A stretch of DNA of 5,411 nucleotides, taken from Pseudomonadota bacterium. GTDB taxonomy: Bacteria; Bdellovibrionota_C; UBA2361; OMIW01. Position numbers and translations under genes: made by a program. The notes under the pieces are model-generated. The model was not told the DNA's origin. It did not search any database and saw only the letters and a list, made by a program, of their open reading frames with translations. Below are positions 1 to 5,149 of this stretch, one piece after another. The stretch lies in the NCBI GenBank assembly GCA_900299205.1, contig OMIW01000096.1, positions 1 through 5,411 on the forward strand, read 5' to 3'. Position 1 is the stretch's first letter. Each line of letters starts with the position of its first letter.

Positions 1-84
1 GACGACTCGGAGCAGGATGTTACCGCGCTTATCGCCGGCGATTTATTGCCGATGAAGCCTATCGCCGATAACAGGAGTCGCTGA
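1..84 (+). CDS. Possible C-terminal end of a rightward gene (partial, tentative)
   Basis: Plus frame 1 is open from the left edge to a TGA at 82-84 and would encode 27 residues beginning DDSEQDVTALIAG and ending IADNRSR. I recognise no family. Support is indirect: an intrinsic terminator that works only in the plus orientation lies downstream at 416-464, which implies a rightward transcript ending there, and codon third positions are mostly G or C. Against it, the fragment is very short, the gap to the terminator is over 330 bases, and a minus-strand frame starting with ATG at 149 is also open to the edge. The call is tentative. Confidence 0.3.
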   Translation, partial: DDSEQDVTALIAGDLLPMKPIADNRSR

Positions 85-110
85 CGACACCCGAGTCGCT
101 GACGAAACCC
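75..110. repeat. Tandem duplication, 18-bp unit x2
   Basis: Unit 1 at 75-92 (GAGTCGCTGACGACACCC) is followed directly by unit 2 at 93-110 (GAGTCGCTGACGAAACCC). They match at 17 of 18 positions. It is the best preserved of several adjacent doublets in the left 310 bases. Confidence 0.85.
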
Positions 111-120
111 TTCGCCGAGA

Positions 121-156
121 CTGTAAGCCGTCGGGGGCCTGTAAGCCATCGACCGC
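121..156. repeat. Imperfect tandem duplication, 18-bp unit x2
   Basis: Positions 121-138 and 139-156 both begin CTGTAAGCC and match at 14 of 18 positions. The unit length equals that of the 75-110 doublet, although the sequence is unrelated. Confidence 0.65.
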
Positions 157-221
157 TCGCTTGACACCCGACCGAGAACCGCTCACCCAAGTGAGAGCCT
201 TTCCCAGGTGGAGACGCGGCA

Positions 222-253
222 GCGAGTAAGGCTGGTCGCGAGCAAGACTGGTC
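222..253. repeat. Tandem duplication, 16-bp unit x2
   Basis: Unit 1 at 222-237 (GCGAGTAAGGCTGGTC) is followed directly by unit 2 at 238-253 (GCGAGCAAGACTGGTC), with 14 of 16 positions identical. Both differences are transitions. Confidence 0.75.
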
Positions 254-286
254 GATTATCCAGCTCTCGACGCCTAACGCACCCAT

Positions 287-310
287 CATAATGCGTCACA
301 TAATGAGTCA
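287..310. repeat. Tandem duplication, 12-bp unit x2
   Basis: CATAATGCGTCA at 287-298 is followed directly by CATAATGAGTCA at 299-310, with 11 of 12 positions identical. Confidence 0.7.
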
Positions 311-415
311 AGGGCGGGGGCTTCTCCCAAACATCACGCCGAAACATCTCGACGACCCGTTACGCTAGGATATCCCACGAGGATCCCTATCCTTTCGCCC
401 GAGAGTATACGAAAT

Positions 416-464
416 GGTGACAACCTGCGTCAAAGGTTCGACGGAGCTTTGTTGCCTTTTTTTT
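416..464 (+). terminator. Rho-independent terminator, plus orientation
   Basis: The outer stem pairs GGTGACAA (416-423) with TTGTTGCC (449-456), including two G-U wobbles. An inner stem pairs CGTC (428-431) with GACG (440-443). The hairpin is followed directly by eight T residues at 457-464. The two wobble pairs become C/A mismatches in the opposite transcript, which also lacks a U tract, so the element should act on rightward transcription only. It would end a transcript running toward the 3' end of pyrD. No rightward gene is securely identified upstream. Confidence 0.6.
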
Positions 465-535
465 CTGTTATTTCAATATGTTGTGGTAATGCGACAGTTA
501 AGGGCCTTAAGTGGTGCTAAATCCAACAATAATCC

Positions 536-1618
536 CTACAAGCCGACTAACGTATTCCCTTGACCGACTATCTCTTCTATTGATTTTATACCTCGGTCCT
601 CTAACCATTTTGCAATCCCATGATGGATCTGACTAACCACCGAGGGCCCTTTAAAAACGAGCCCGGTATACATTTGTAACGCTCGGGCACCTGCTGAAAG
701 CATCCGAACCGCCCGCTCAGATGAATCGATACCTCCCACCCCCACTATCGGGGCAGCACCTCCAAGATGACGATAAAGCTGCGACACAAAATCGCATGAT
801 CGCTCAAAAATAGGCGCGCCGCTCAACCCTCCTTCGAATGTTCGCGCGGCAGGGCAGGCCTCTCGCGAAATCGTCGTATTCGTGGCGACGACGGCATCGA
901 TCTTTTGCTCGACAATAACCCCCACGATTGCCTCTAAATCGTGCGGCTCGATGTCTGGAGAGAGCTTCACAAAGAGCGGCTTACCACATGACGCGGCTCG
1001 ACTGGCAGCGAGAAGCGCACAGAGACGAGAGGGTTCCTGAAGCGTTCGAAGATCAGGGGTATTCGGCGATGAAACATTAATGCAGACATAGTCAGCGAAA
1101 GGAGCAACCAAAGCGGTAAGGCGCGCGTATTCATCTACCGCATCAGATATCGGTGTCTCTTTATTCTTGCCTATGTTGATCCCGATCCGTATCGTCCGTT
1201 CACGCTTGCTCCACCGATCAAGCCGCCCAAGAACTGCATCGACTCCTGATGAGGGGAAACCCATACGATTGACAATCGCTTCCTCGTCGGGAATGCGAAA
1301 TACCCGAGGACGGGGATTACCTCGTTGGGGGCGCAACGTAACCGTCCCTACTTCGATATGACTCGCGCCGATACTTTGGGCAAATCCAATCGCTTCACCC
1401 TCTTTATCAAAACCCGCAGCGATTCCGAGCGGAGCAGCGAATCGAATCCCTGCAATATCGACGGAGAGCCGCTCATCATGAACCTGCATACACCGCGAAA
1501 CGACCCCGCCGAAAACATCAGAGTTACAAAGCGATGCAGCGGCCATTCCGAACCTATGCGCCCGTTCACCATCAAACAGGAAGAGTAATGGTCGGAGCAC
1601 TGAGGTATAGAAATCCAT
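536..1618 (-). CDS. pyrD: Dihydroorotate dehydrogenase (quinone), class 2
   Basis: Oxidises dihydroorotate to orotate, the fourth step of de novo UMP synthesis, passing electrons through FMN to membrane quinone. The 360 residues compare with about 336 in E. coli. The N-terminal amphipathic region (about 1-45, with ERAHRFG) is the class 2 quinone-tunnel and membrane-association element. Family motifs follow in order: AAGFDKEGE (K72), a VGTVTLRPQRGNPRPR block (90-105), NRMGF (N117), NIGKNKETP (148-156), INVSSPNTPDLRTLQ, whose second Ser (S184) corresponds to the class 2 catalytic base, FVKLSPD (K218), ATNTT (N247), GGLSGAP and IVGVGGI (phosphate-binding loops). All key residues appear intact. 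The start is ATG at 1618 with a weak upstream GAGA. The gene begins 67 bases after the acetyltransferase stop on the same strand, so the two are probably cotranscribed. No intrinsic terminator is obvious after the stop. Confidence 0.97.
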   Translation of the reverse strand: MDFYTSVLRPLLFLFDGERAHRFGMAAASLCNSDVFGGVVSRCMQVHDERLSVDIAGIRFAAPLGIAAGFDKEGEAIGFAQSIGASHIEVGTVTLRPQRGNPRPRVFRIPDEEAIVNRMGFPSSGVDAVLGRLDRWSKRERTIRIGINIGKNKETPISDAVDEYARLTALVAPFADYVCINVSSPNTPDLRTLQEPSRLCALLAASRAASCGKPLFVKLSPDIEPHDLEAIVGVIVEQKIDAVVATNTTISREACPAARTFEGGLSGAPIFERSCDFVSQLYRHLGGAAPIVGVGGIDSSERAVRMLSAGARALQMYTGLVFKGPSVVSQIHHGIAKWLEDRGIKSIEEIVGQGNTLVGL

Positions 1619-1685
1619 CGGATTATCTCGTCAACACGACTGGTGGTTGTGAATGAGAGGTACGCTACTGCACGACGCACATCTC

Positions 1686-2270
1686 TTAGATGCGAAACTC
1701 CCGAGTCAACAGCACTGCATCTTCATCGTTATCCGAATAATATCCCTGACGAACACCTACTTCTATAAAGCCGAACCGCCGATAAAGAGACTGAGCGCCA
1801 TTATTTGTCGCCCGCACCTCAAGAGTAACTGCCGCGACACCGGACGCATCAGCCGTACGGACAATCTCCTCCATCAGAGCTGTGGCGATCCCCTTGCGAC
1901 GTGATTGTCGCTCAACGGCGATGTTGAGTAGATGAAACTCGTCAGCGACATGGTGATACACGGCAAACCCTGTCAGCTCCCCGCCCGAACGTGCGCCAAG
2001 CACAACTGCATGAGATATACGGAATTCTTCCTCAAAGAGGCGCATCGACCACGGGGTGGGGCTTGATTCCGTCTCAATCCTCATAAGGTCAGGAATCGCA
2101 AGATGGGACAATCGCACGATGATGGGTGCTGGGTGAGCCGACACATCCACCCCTAAAGTTACACACCGAGAGGGCGCAGACTGCTCCTCCGACGCTACCT
2201 CAATCTCACTAACCTCTCCCTCATCCAACCGCGCTGTCGGTGTCCCGTGGTTCACAAACCACCTCTTCAT
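1686..2270 (-). CDS. rimI: RimI-like GNAT N-acetyltransferase
   Basis: A GNAT-fold protein most like RimI, which in E. coli acetylates the N-terminal alanine of ribosomal protein S18 using acetyl-CoA. Counting from ATG 2270 (194 residues), the domain starts near residue 50 (IIVRLSHLAIPDLMRIE). The family element SPTPWS follows at 70-75, then LNIAV and the acetyl-CoA loop RRKGIA (124-129), then LEVRATNNGAQSLYRRFGF and YYSDNDEDAVLL. E151 and Y163 are 12 apart, matching the spacing of RimI's catalytic Glu103 and Tyr115. The start is uncertain. The frame opens at a GTG at 2369 inside the preceding terminator, which is unlikely to be used. ATG 2270 has no clear ribosome binding site. GTG 2144 has AGGGG five bases upstream and would give 152 residues, close to E. 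coli RimI (148). I list the outer ATG but consider 2144 at least as likely. The substrate is inferred from family only. Confidence 0.85.
   Translation of the reverse strand: MKRWFVNHGTPTARLDEGEVSEIEVASEEQSAPSRCVTLGVDVSAHPAPIIVRLSHLAIPDLMRIETESSPTPWSMRLFEEEFRISHAVVLGARSGGELTGFAVYHHVADEFHLLNIAVERQSRRKGIATALMEEIVRTADASGVAAVTLEVRATNNGAQSLYRRFGFIEVGVRQGYYSDNDEDAVLLTREFRI
2142..2154 (-). promoter_or_regulatory. Ribosome binding site and alternative GTG start of the acetyltransferase
   Basis: On the minus strand AGGGGTGG (2154-2147) lies just upstream of GTG at 2144-2142, with five bases between AGGGG and the GTG. Starting here trims the protein to 152 residues and places the GNAT domain about eight residues from the N-terminus, as is usual for RimI. 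The 42 residues upstream (from ATG 2270) contain no recognised domain. Confidence 0.5.
2247..2262. repeat. Perfect 6-bp inverted repeat
   Basis: GTGGTT (2247-2252) and AACCAC (2257-2262) are separated by CACA. It lies just inside the gene if ATG 2270 is used, or in the untranslated leader if GTG 2144 is the real start. In the latter case it could be an operator or a leader hairpin. No function is demonstrated. Confidence 0.45.
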
Positions 2271-2334
2271 TGTTGAGTATTTGAAATTCTCTCGGCTGGT
2301 GATGTCGAGCAACAATCGACGAACGGCCTCACAC

Positions 2335-2361
2335 AAAAAGGGGGGCACCACGGCCCCCCTT
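2335..2361 (-). terminator. Rho-independent terminator after rplT
   Basis: The minus-strand transcript forms a perfect 9-bp stem, AAGGGGGGC (2361-2353) with GCCCCCCTT (2346-2338), and a six-base loop. The TT closing the stem continues into TTT (2337-2335), giving five consecutive U residues. It begins 30 bases after the rplT stop codon and clearly closes the ribosomal protein unit. It also argues against the GTG at 2369 as the start of the next gene. Confidence 0.92.
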
Positions 2362-2391
2362 CTCACCAACGAGTGGAGCCGCCGCTCCTCC

Positions 2392-2748
2392 CTAGGCAGC
2401 TAATGCTGATTTAACTCTATCAGCTATCGCGGAAAATCCGGTCGCATCGGTTGCTGCGACCTCGGCCAAGGCCTTCCGGTCAAGCTCGATATTAGCCAAG
2501 GTCAGACCATGCATGAATTGGCTATAGGAAAGACCACACAATCGTGCCGCCGCGTTAATACGCATTATCCACAAAGAACGGAAATCCCGCTTTTTAGCCT
2601 TTCGGTCACGGTACGCATAGCGCCACCCGTGCTCAACCGAGAGCTTCGCCAGCTTGAAGCAACCATTACGGCGACCTCGATACCCACTGGCCAGCTTCAG
2701 CATTTTATTATGTCGACGACGCCGAACTACACCCCGTTTAACGCGCAT
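2392..2748 (-). CDS. rplT: Ribosomal protein bL20
   Basis: Large-subunit protein bL20, an early assembly protein that binds 23S rRNA and in E. coli also represses its own operon. The 118 residues fall in the usual range. The basic N-terminal tail ([15 protein letters not shown]) that threads into rRNA is followed by the conserved block [11 protein letters not shown] and the signature [18 protein letters not shown], then [21 protein letters not shown] and [11 protein letters not shown]. The N-terminus starts MRVKRG where many homologues have MPRVKRG. The start is ATG at 2748 with AGGTGA three bases upstream, an unusually tight spacing, and a second AGGTGG sits further back at 2770-2765. rpmI lies 111 bases upstream and a strong terminator follows. 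infC is not upstream of the pair as in many bacteria. Confidence 0.98.
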   Translation of the reverse strand: MRVKRGVVRRRRHNKMLKLASGYRGRRNGCFKLAKLSVEHGWRYAYRDRKAKKRDFRSLWIMRINAAARLCGLSYSQFMHGLTLANIELDRKALAEVAATDATGFSAIADRVKSALAA

Positions 2749-2859
2749 AAATCACCTATCTATTCCACCTGTCCTCGCCGCCTTCAAACCCTCGAGAGGC
2801 TGACCACCAGGCTCCTCTTAACTGAAATCTATCTGCTTATCCTGCTTACTCCGAGCGAC

Positions 2860-3057
2860 CTACCCGTTTGGAAGCATCCGACGGACCATCTTTTCCAACT
2901 CGGGACCGACGAACGCTGGGCGCCGAAGCTGCCGCATCCGCTTCGGTGCGCGCTTGGAGGTGAGATGACTGCGGTTCGTGCGGGCTCTCTTGATACGACC
3001 GCTTCCGGTAACCCGAAACTTCTTGGCCGCCATTCTGTTGGTCTTAATCTTCGGCAT
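2860..3057 (-). CDS. rpmI: Ribosomal protein bL35
   Basis: Small basic protein of the large ribosomal subunit. The 65 residues match the usual 64-66. The conserved start MPKIKTNRMAAKKFRVTGSG, the central KRARTNRSHLTSKRAPKRMRQLRR and the end MVRRMLP are all typical of bL35. The start is ATG at 3057, preceded by AGGAG at 3071-3067 with a nine-base spacer. It precedes rplT in the standard order, but the gene immediately upstream on the strand is a tRNA-Val (3' end at 3156) rather than infC. I see no terminator between the tRNA and this gene, so the tRNA promoter at 3278-3250 may also serve rpmI-rplT. A short hairpin (arms GCAGA/TCTGC) lies in the 98-base gap and has no U run. Confidence 0.97.
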   Translation of the reverse strand: MPKIKTNRMAAKKFRVTGSGRIKRARTNRSHLTSKRAPKRMRQLRRPAFVGPELEKMVRRMLPNG

Positions 3058-3155
3058 TGCTTGAATCTCCTGGTCTTCTTATCGAGCTCAACAAGCAGAA
3101 AGTCCATCTGCCTTTTACCCTCGAATCCTCATAGCGGCAATTATCTGCACAAATC

Positions 3156-3229
<74 letters not shown>

Positions 3230-3249
3230 TCACCGTTTGAAGCCTTGGT

Positions 3250-3278
3250 TAGATACCTGAAAACAGGGTAAAGGTCAA
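3250..3278 (-). promoter_or_regulatory. Sigma70-type promoter for tRNA-Val
   Basis: On the minus strand, a -35 element TTGACC (3278-3273) is separated by exactly 17 bases from a -10 element TATCTA (3255-3250). Transcription would start near 3243, leaving a leader of about 14 bases before the tRNA 5' end at 3229. It lies 78 bases after the ctpA stop. It may also drive rpmI-rplT by read-through, since no terminator is seen between the tRNA and rpmI. The rest of the 127-base gap after ctpA contains only small hairpins (such as GTCG/CGAC and CGGC/GCCG arms) without a U tract, so ctpA has no clear intrinsic terminator. Confidence 0.75.
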
Positions 3279-3356
3279 CCGTACGCCCCGATAATTTCGG
3301 CTTACCGCCGGCTGCTCCGTCGATTAACCGACTCTTCCCGAACGCCTTACCTTTTG

Positions 3357-4916
3357 CTACAGCCCTCGCAACACCTCGAGAGCCTTTGCAAATTGTTTAT
3401 CCCGAGCAATCCAGTCAGATATCTCGGCCTGCTCAGGATCAAAGGGCTTTGGGACCTTTACCGATGCTGGCTGCACGACTCCTTGCTCCTCTTCGGCCCC
3501 ACGCTGTTGCCCCCCAGATGGGTTCTTGATTGCCCCCGGCAGATCCCGCTCTCGCACGATGAATCGCTCAGCCTGCTGCCGAGGAGAAGGAGGAGCCTCC
3601 TCTTCATCCTCAACCATCGGGACATCGAGCTCGATATCGGGGGTGATTCCCTGAGCCTGAATTGAGCGACCACTTTTGGTATAGTAAAGGGCCGTCGTGA
3701 GGGTCAACGCACCGCCATTCTCGAGCGGAGTGATGGTCTGAACCGACCCCTTCCCAAAAGTCGGTGCTCCCAGGATGACCGCCCGCCCATGATCTTTCAG
3801 CGCGCCCGCGATAATCTCGGAGGCACTCGCCGAACCCCCATTCACCAGAACGACGATTGGGTATTCGGGCTGCGTTCCCCGAGGATGGGCATAAAATCGT
3901 TGTTTTTGGCTCTCCATCCGCCCATCGGTATACACGATCACTCCCCGAGAGAGGAACATATCGCTCACCTTAATCGCCTGAGTGAGAAGCCCACCGGGAT
4001 TATTCCGCACGTCGATAATCAGACCCTTAATCTCGCCATCAGCGCTCTTCCGTTGGAGTTTACGGATCGCTGCAGCCAAATCATCAGCGGTCTTCTCAAC
4101 GAATTGGGAGATTCGAATATAGCCAAATCCGTTTTCAAGGTATCGGCTGCGAATACTGCGCACCGATATGTTCTCCCGCACAATCGAGAGATCGATTAAT
4201 TGGGAGCTCCCTTTTCGACTCACCGAGATGGTGATTGGAGTCCCTTTCGGACCTCGCAACCGCTTGACCGCATCGACGAGTGAGAACTCTTTTGTAAACT
4301 CTCCCTGAATCTTGACGATAACATCGCCCGCTCGGACACCTGCCCGCTCCGCAGGAGAGTCCTCCATTGGGGCGACAACAACAAGTAATCCATCCTTAAA
4401 GGTAATCTCGATTCCAAGCCCCCCAAACTCACCCTTCGTTTGGGCCTGCAAATCCTGATAGAAATCAGGGTCGAGATAGCCACTGTGAGGATCCAGAGAG
4501 GTCAGCATTCCCCTGATTGCGCCCTCGACTAGCTTCTTGCTATCGACCTCCGAGACATAGTCTCTCTGGACGATTGAAATCACATCCGTGAAGGTTTTCA
4601 GCTGATGATAGATCCCCTTGTTGGCATCCTCCTTGGCAACAACCGCTGACGCACCCTGACTGATCGCGTACACAAAACTCAAAACCACACCCGCACCGAG
4701 GGCGACCCCTTGGAGGAGCGTTTTCCGCTGAGAACGATACCGGGAAATCACCGTCTCAAGGGAATAACCTCTCAATTCGTTTACAGCTCTCGACCCCTCG
4801 AACAACGGACCAGAGGGCGACTGGCCAACGTCGGAACTGGGGGCATCGGATGGCAAAAACGGATCTCGCCCGTTCGCGTTATCCGACTCTGTACCCCTAT
4901 CGCCCCGCCGCATCAT
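3357..4916 (-). CDS. ctpA: Carboxyl-terminal processing protease, S41 family (CtpA)
   Basis: Periplasmic serine protease that trims or degrades proteins from exposed C-termini, commonly acting on envelope and peptidoglycan-hydrolase partners. The 519 residues, counted from ATG 4916, contain a hydrophilic N-terminal tail (1-60) and a hydrophobic anchor (about 66-93, LLQGVALGAGVVLSFVYAIS), so the enzyme is probably inner-membrane tethered. Next come a helical segment with SLDPHSGYLDPD (140-151) and a PDZ domain (about 161-245, GGLGIEI, SPAERAGVRAGDVI). The S41 core has DVRNNPGGLL and GGSASASEI. The predicted triad is Ser364, Lys389 (FGKGS) and Gln393, with the 25 and 4 residue spacings seen in CtpB. 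A proline- and glutamate-rich tail (about 435-500) ends the protein. ATG 4916 has AAAGGGA four bases upstream. TTG 4946 with AGGGGG nine bases upstream would add ten residues. The EnvC-like gene lies upstream, a classic pairing. Confidence 0.96.
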   Translation of the reverse strand: MMRRGDRGTESDNANGRDPFLPSDAPSSDVGQSPSGPLFEGSRAVNELRGYSLETVISRYRSQRKTLLQGVALGAGVVLSFVYAISQGASAVVAKEDANKGIYHQLKTFTDVISIVQRDYVSEVDSKKLVEGAIRGMLTSLDPHSGYLDPDFYQDLQAQTKGEFGGLGIEITFKDGLLVVVAPMEDSPAERAGVRAGDVIVKIQGEFTKEFSLVDAVKRLRGPKGTPITISVSRKGSSQLIDLSIVRENISVRSIRSRYLENGFGYIRISQFVEKTADDLAAAIRKLQRKSADGEIKGLIIDVRNNPGGLLTQAIKVSDMFLSRGVIVYTDGRMESQKQRFYAHPRGTQPEYPIVVLVNGGSASASEIIAGALKDHGRAVILGAPTFGKGSVQTITPLENGGALTLTTALYYTKSGRSIQAQGITPDIELDVPMVEDEEEAPPSPRQQAERFIVRERDLPGAIKNPSGGQQRGAEEEQGVVQPASVKVPKPFDPEQAEISDWIARDKQFAKALEVLRGL

Positions 4917-4969
4917 GTCGTCCCTTTCCGAATCCCTTGGAATCAAACCGAGCCACCCCCTAAGTTACC

Positions 4970-5005
4970 AAAAAAGCCCCTCTTCCAGCAAGATACATTA
5001 GGGCT
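4970..5005 (-). terminator. Hairpin with U6 tract in the ctpA leader (terminator or attenuator)
   Basis: On the minus strand AGCCC (5005-5001) can pair with GGGCT (4979-4975), with additional wobble pairs outside. A nested TCTT/AAGA stem lies within the loop, and six T residues follow at 4975-4970. The U tract ends 24 bases before the possible TTG start and 54 before the preferred ATG of ctpA, which leaves little room for another promoter. It may therefore be a leaky end for envC transcripts or an attenuator within the ctpA leader. The large loop makes the structure moderate rather than strong. Confidence 0.45.
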
Positions 5006-5022
5006 CCCAAATCGCGTCTAAA

Positions 5023-5040
5023 ATAATATCACTAAAGTGA
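5023..5040 (-). promoter_or_regulatory. Candidate extended -10 promoter with overlapping palindrome upstream of ctpA
   Basis: The minus strand reads TGATATTAT (5031-5023), an extended -10 motif (TG, one base, then TATTAT at 5028-5023). The -35 region has no good match. The perfect palindrome TCACT-TT-AGTGA (5040-5029) abuts the -10 and contains the TG, so a bound regulator there would block the promoter. Transcription would begin near 5016, only about ten bases before the U6 hairpin at 5005-4970. Confidence 0.4.
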
Positions 5041-5081
5041 GAGGGAGCAGGATTTTATCGGGTATCCGTTGCCTGAGAAAT

Positions 5082-5122
5082 TGCACCCCCGAGGATGGAC
5101 GATCCCTCTCCTCGGGGGTGCA
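5082..5122 (-). terminator. Perfect 14-bp inverted repeat downstream of the envC-like gene
   Basis: TGCACCCCCGAGGA (5082-5095) and TCCTCGGGGGTGCA (5109-5122) are perfect inverses around a 13-base spacer, which can itself form GGA/TCC. The hairpin starts 28 bases after the stop codon at 5150. On the minus strand it is followed by ATTTCTC, a poor U tract, so termination would be partial. Protection of the envC message 3' end is an alternative. It is strong enough to be a real structure whichever role applies. Confidence 0.6.
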
Positions 5123-5149
5123 CTCAAAGAGGACATCGCAACCACCTGC

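Larger units (their letters stand above)
85..535. other. Gene-poor, duplication-rich convergent intergenic region
   Basis: I see no convincing gene in these 450 bases, which lie downstream of pyrD. The stretch contains at least four pairs of adjacent short duplications of different sequence (listed separately), a small hairpin with arms CTCAC/GTGAG at 182-195, arms AGGATA/TATCCT at 367-393, a plus-strand terminator at 416-464, and a palindrome TTAAGGGCCTTAA at 498-510. Short frames exist on both strands (for example minus 289-59) but have no recognisable motif or ribosome binding site, and they run straight through the duplications. No clear intrinsic terminator for pyrD on the minus strand is visible here. 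Confidence 0.6.

Noticed and set aside
1-149. Minus-strand frame from ATG 149 open to the left edge
   Set aside because: No convincing ribosome binding site, low-information sequence, and it conflicts with the plus-oriented terminator and the frame 1 fragment. It cannot be excluded without the left flank.
59-289. Minus-strand open frame of 76 codons in the left intergenic region
   Set aside because: No clear ribosome binding site, no recognisable family, unusual composition, and it passes through three of the tandem duplications. It fits chance openness in GC-rich DNA.
75-310. CRISPR array
   Set aside because: The repeats are directly adjacent doublets of different sequence and 12-18 bp long, without spacers or a common repeat unit.
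498-510. Palindrome TTAAGGGCCTTAA as a pyrD terminator
   Set aside because: The centre leaves almost no loop and no T run follows on the minus strand, so it is not a convincing intrinsic terminator.
2829-3107. Minus-strand 92-codon frame overlapping rpmI
   Set aside because: It is out of frame with the unmistakable L35 gene and shows no family features of its own.
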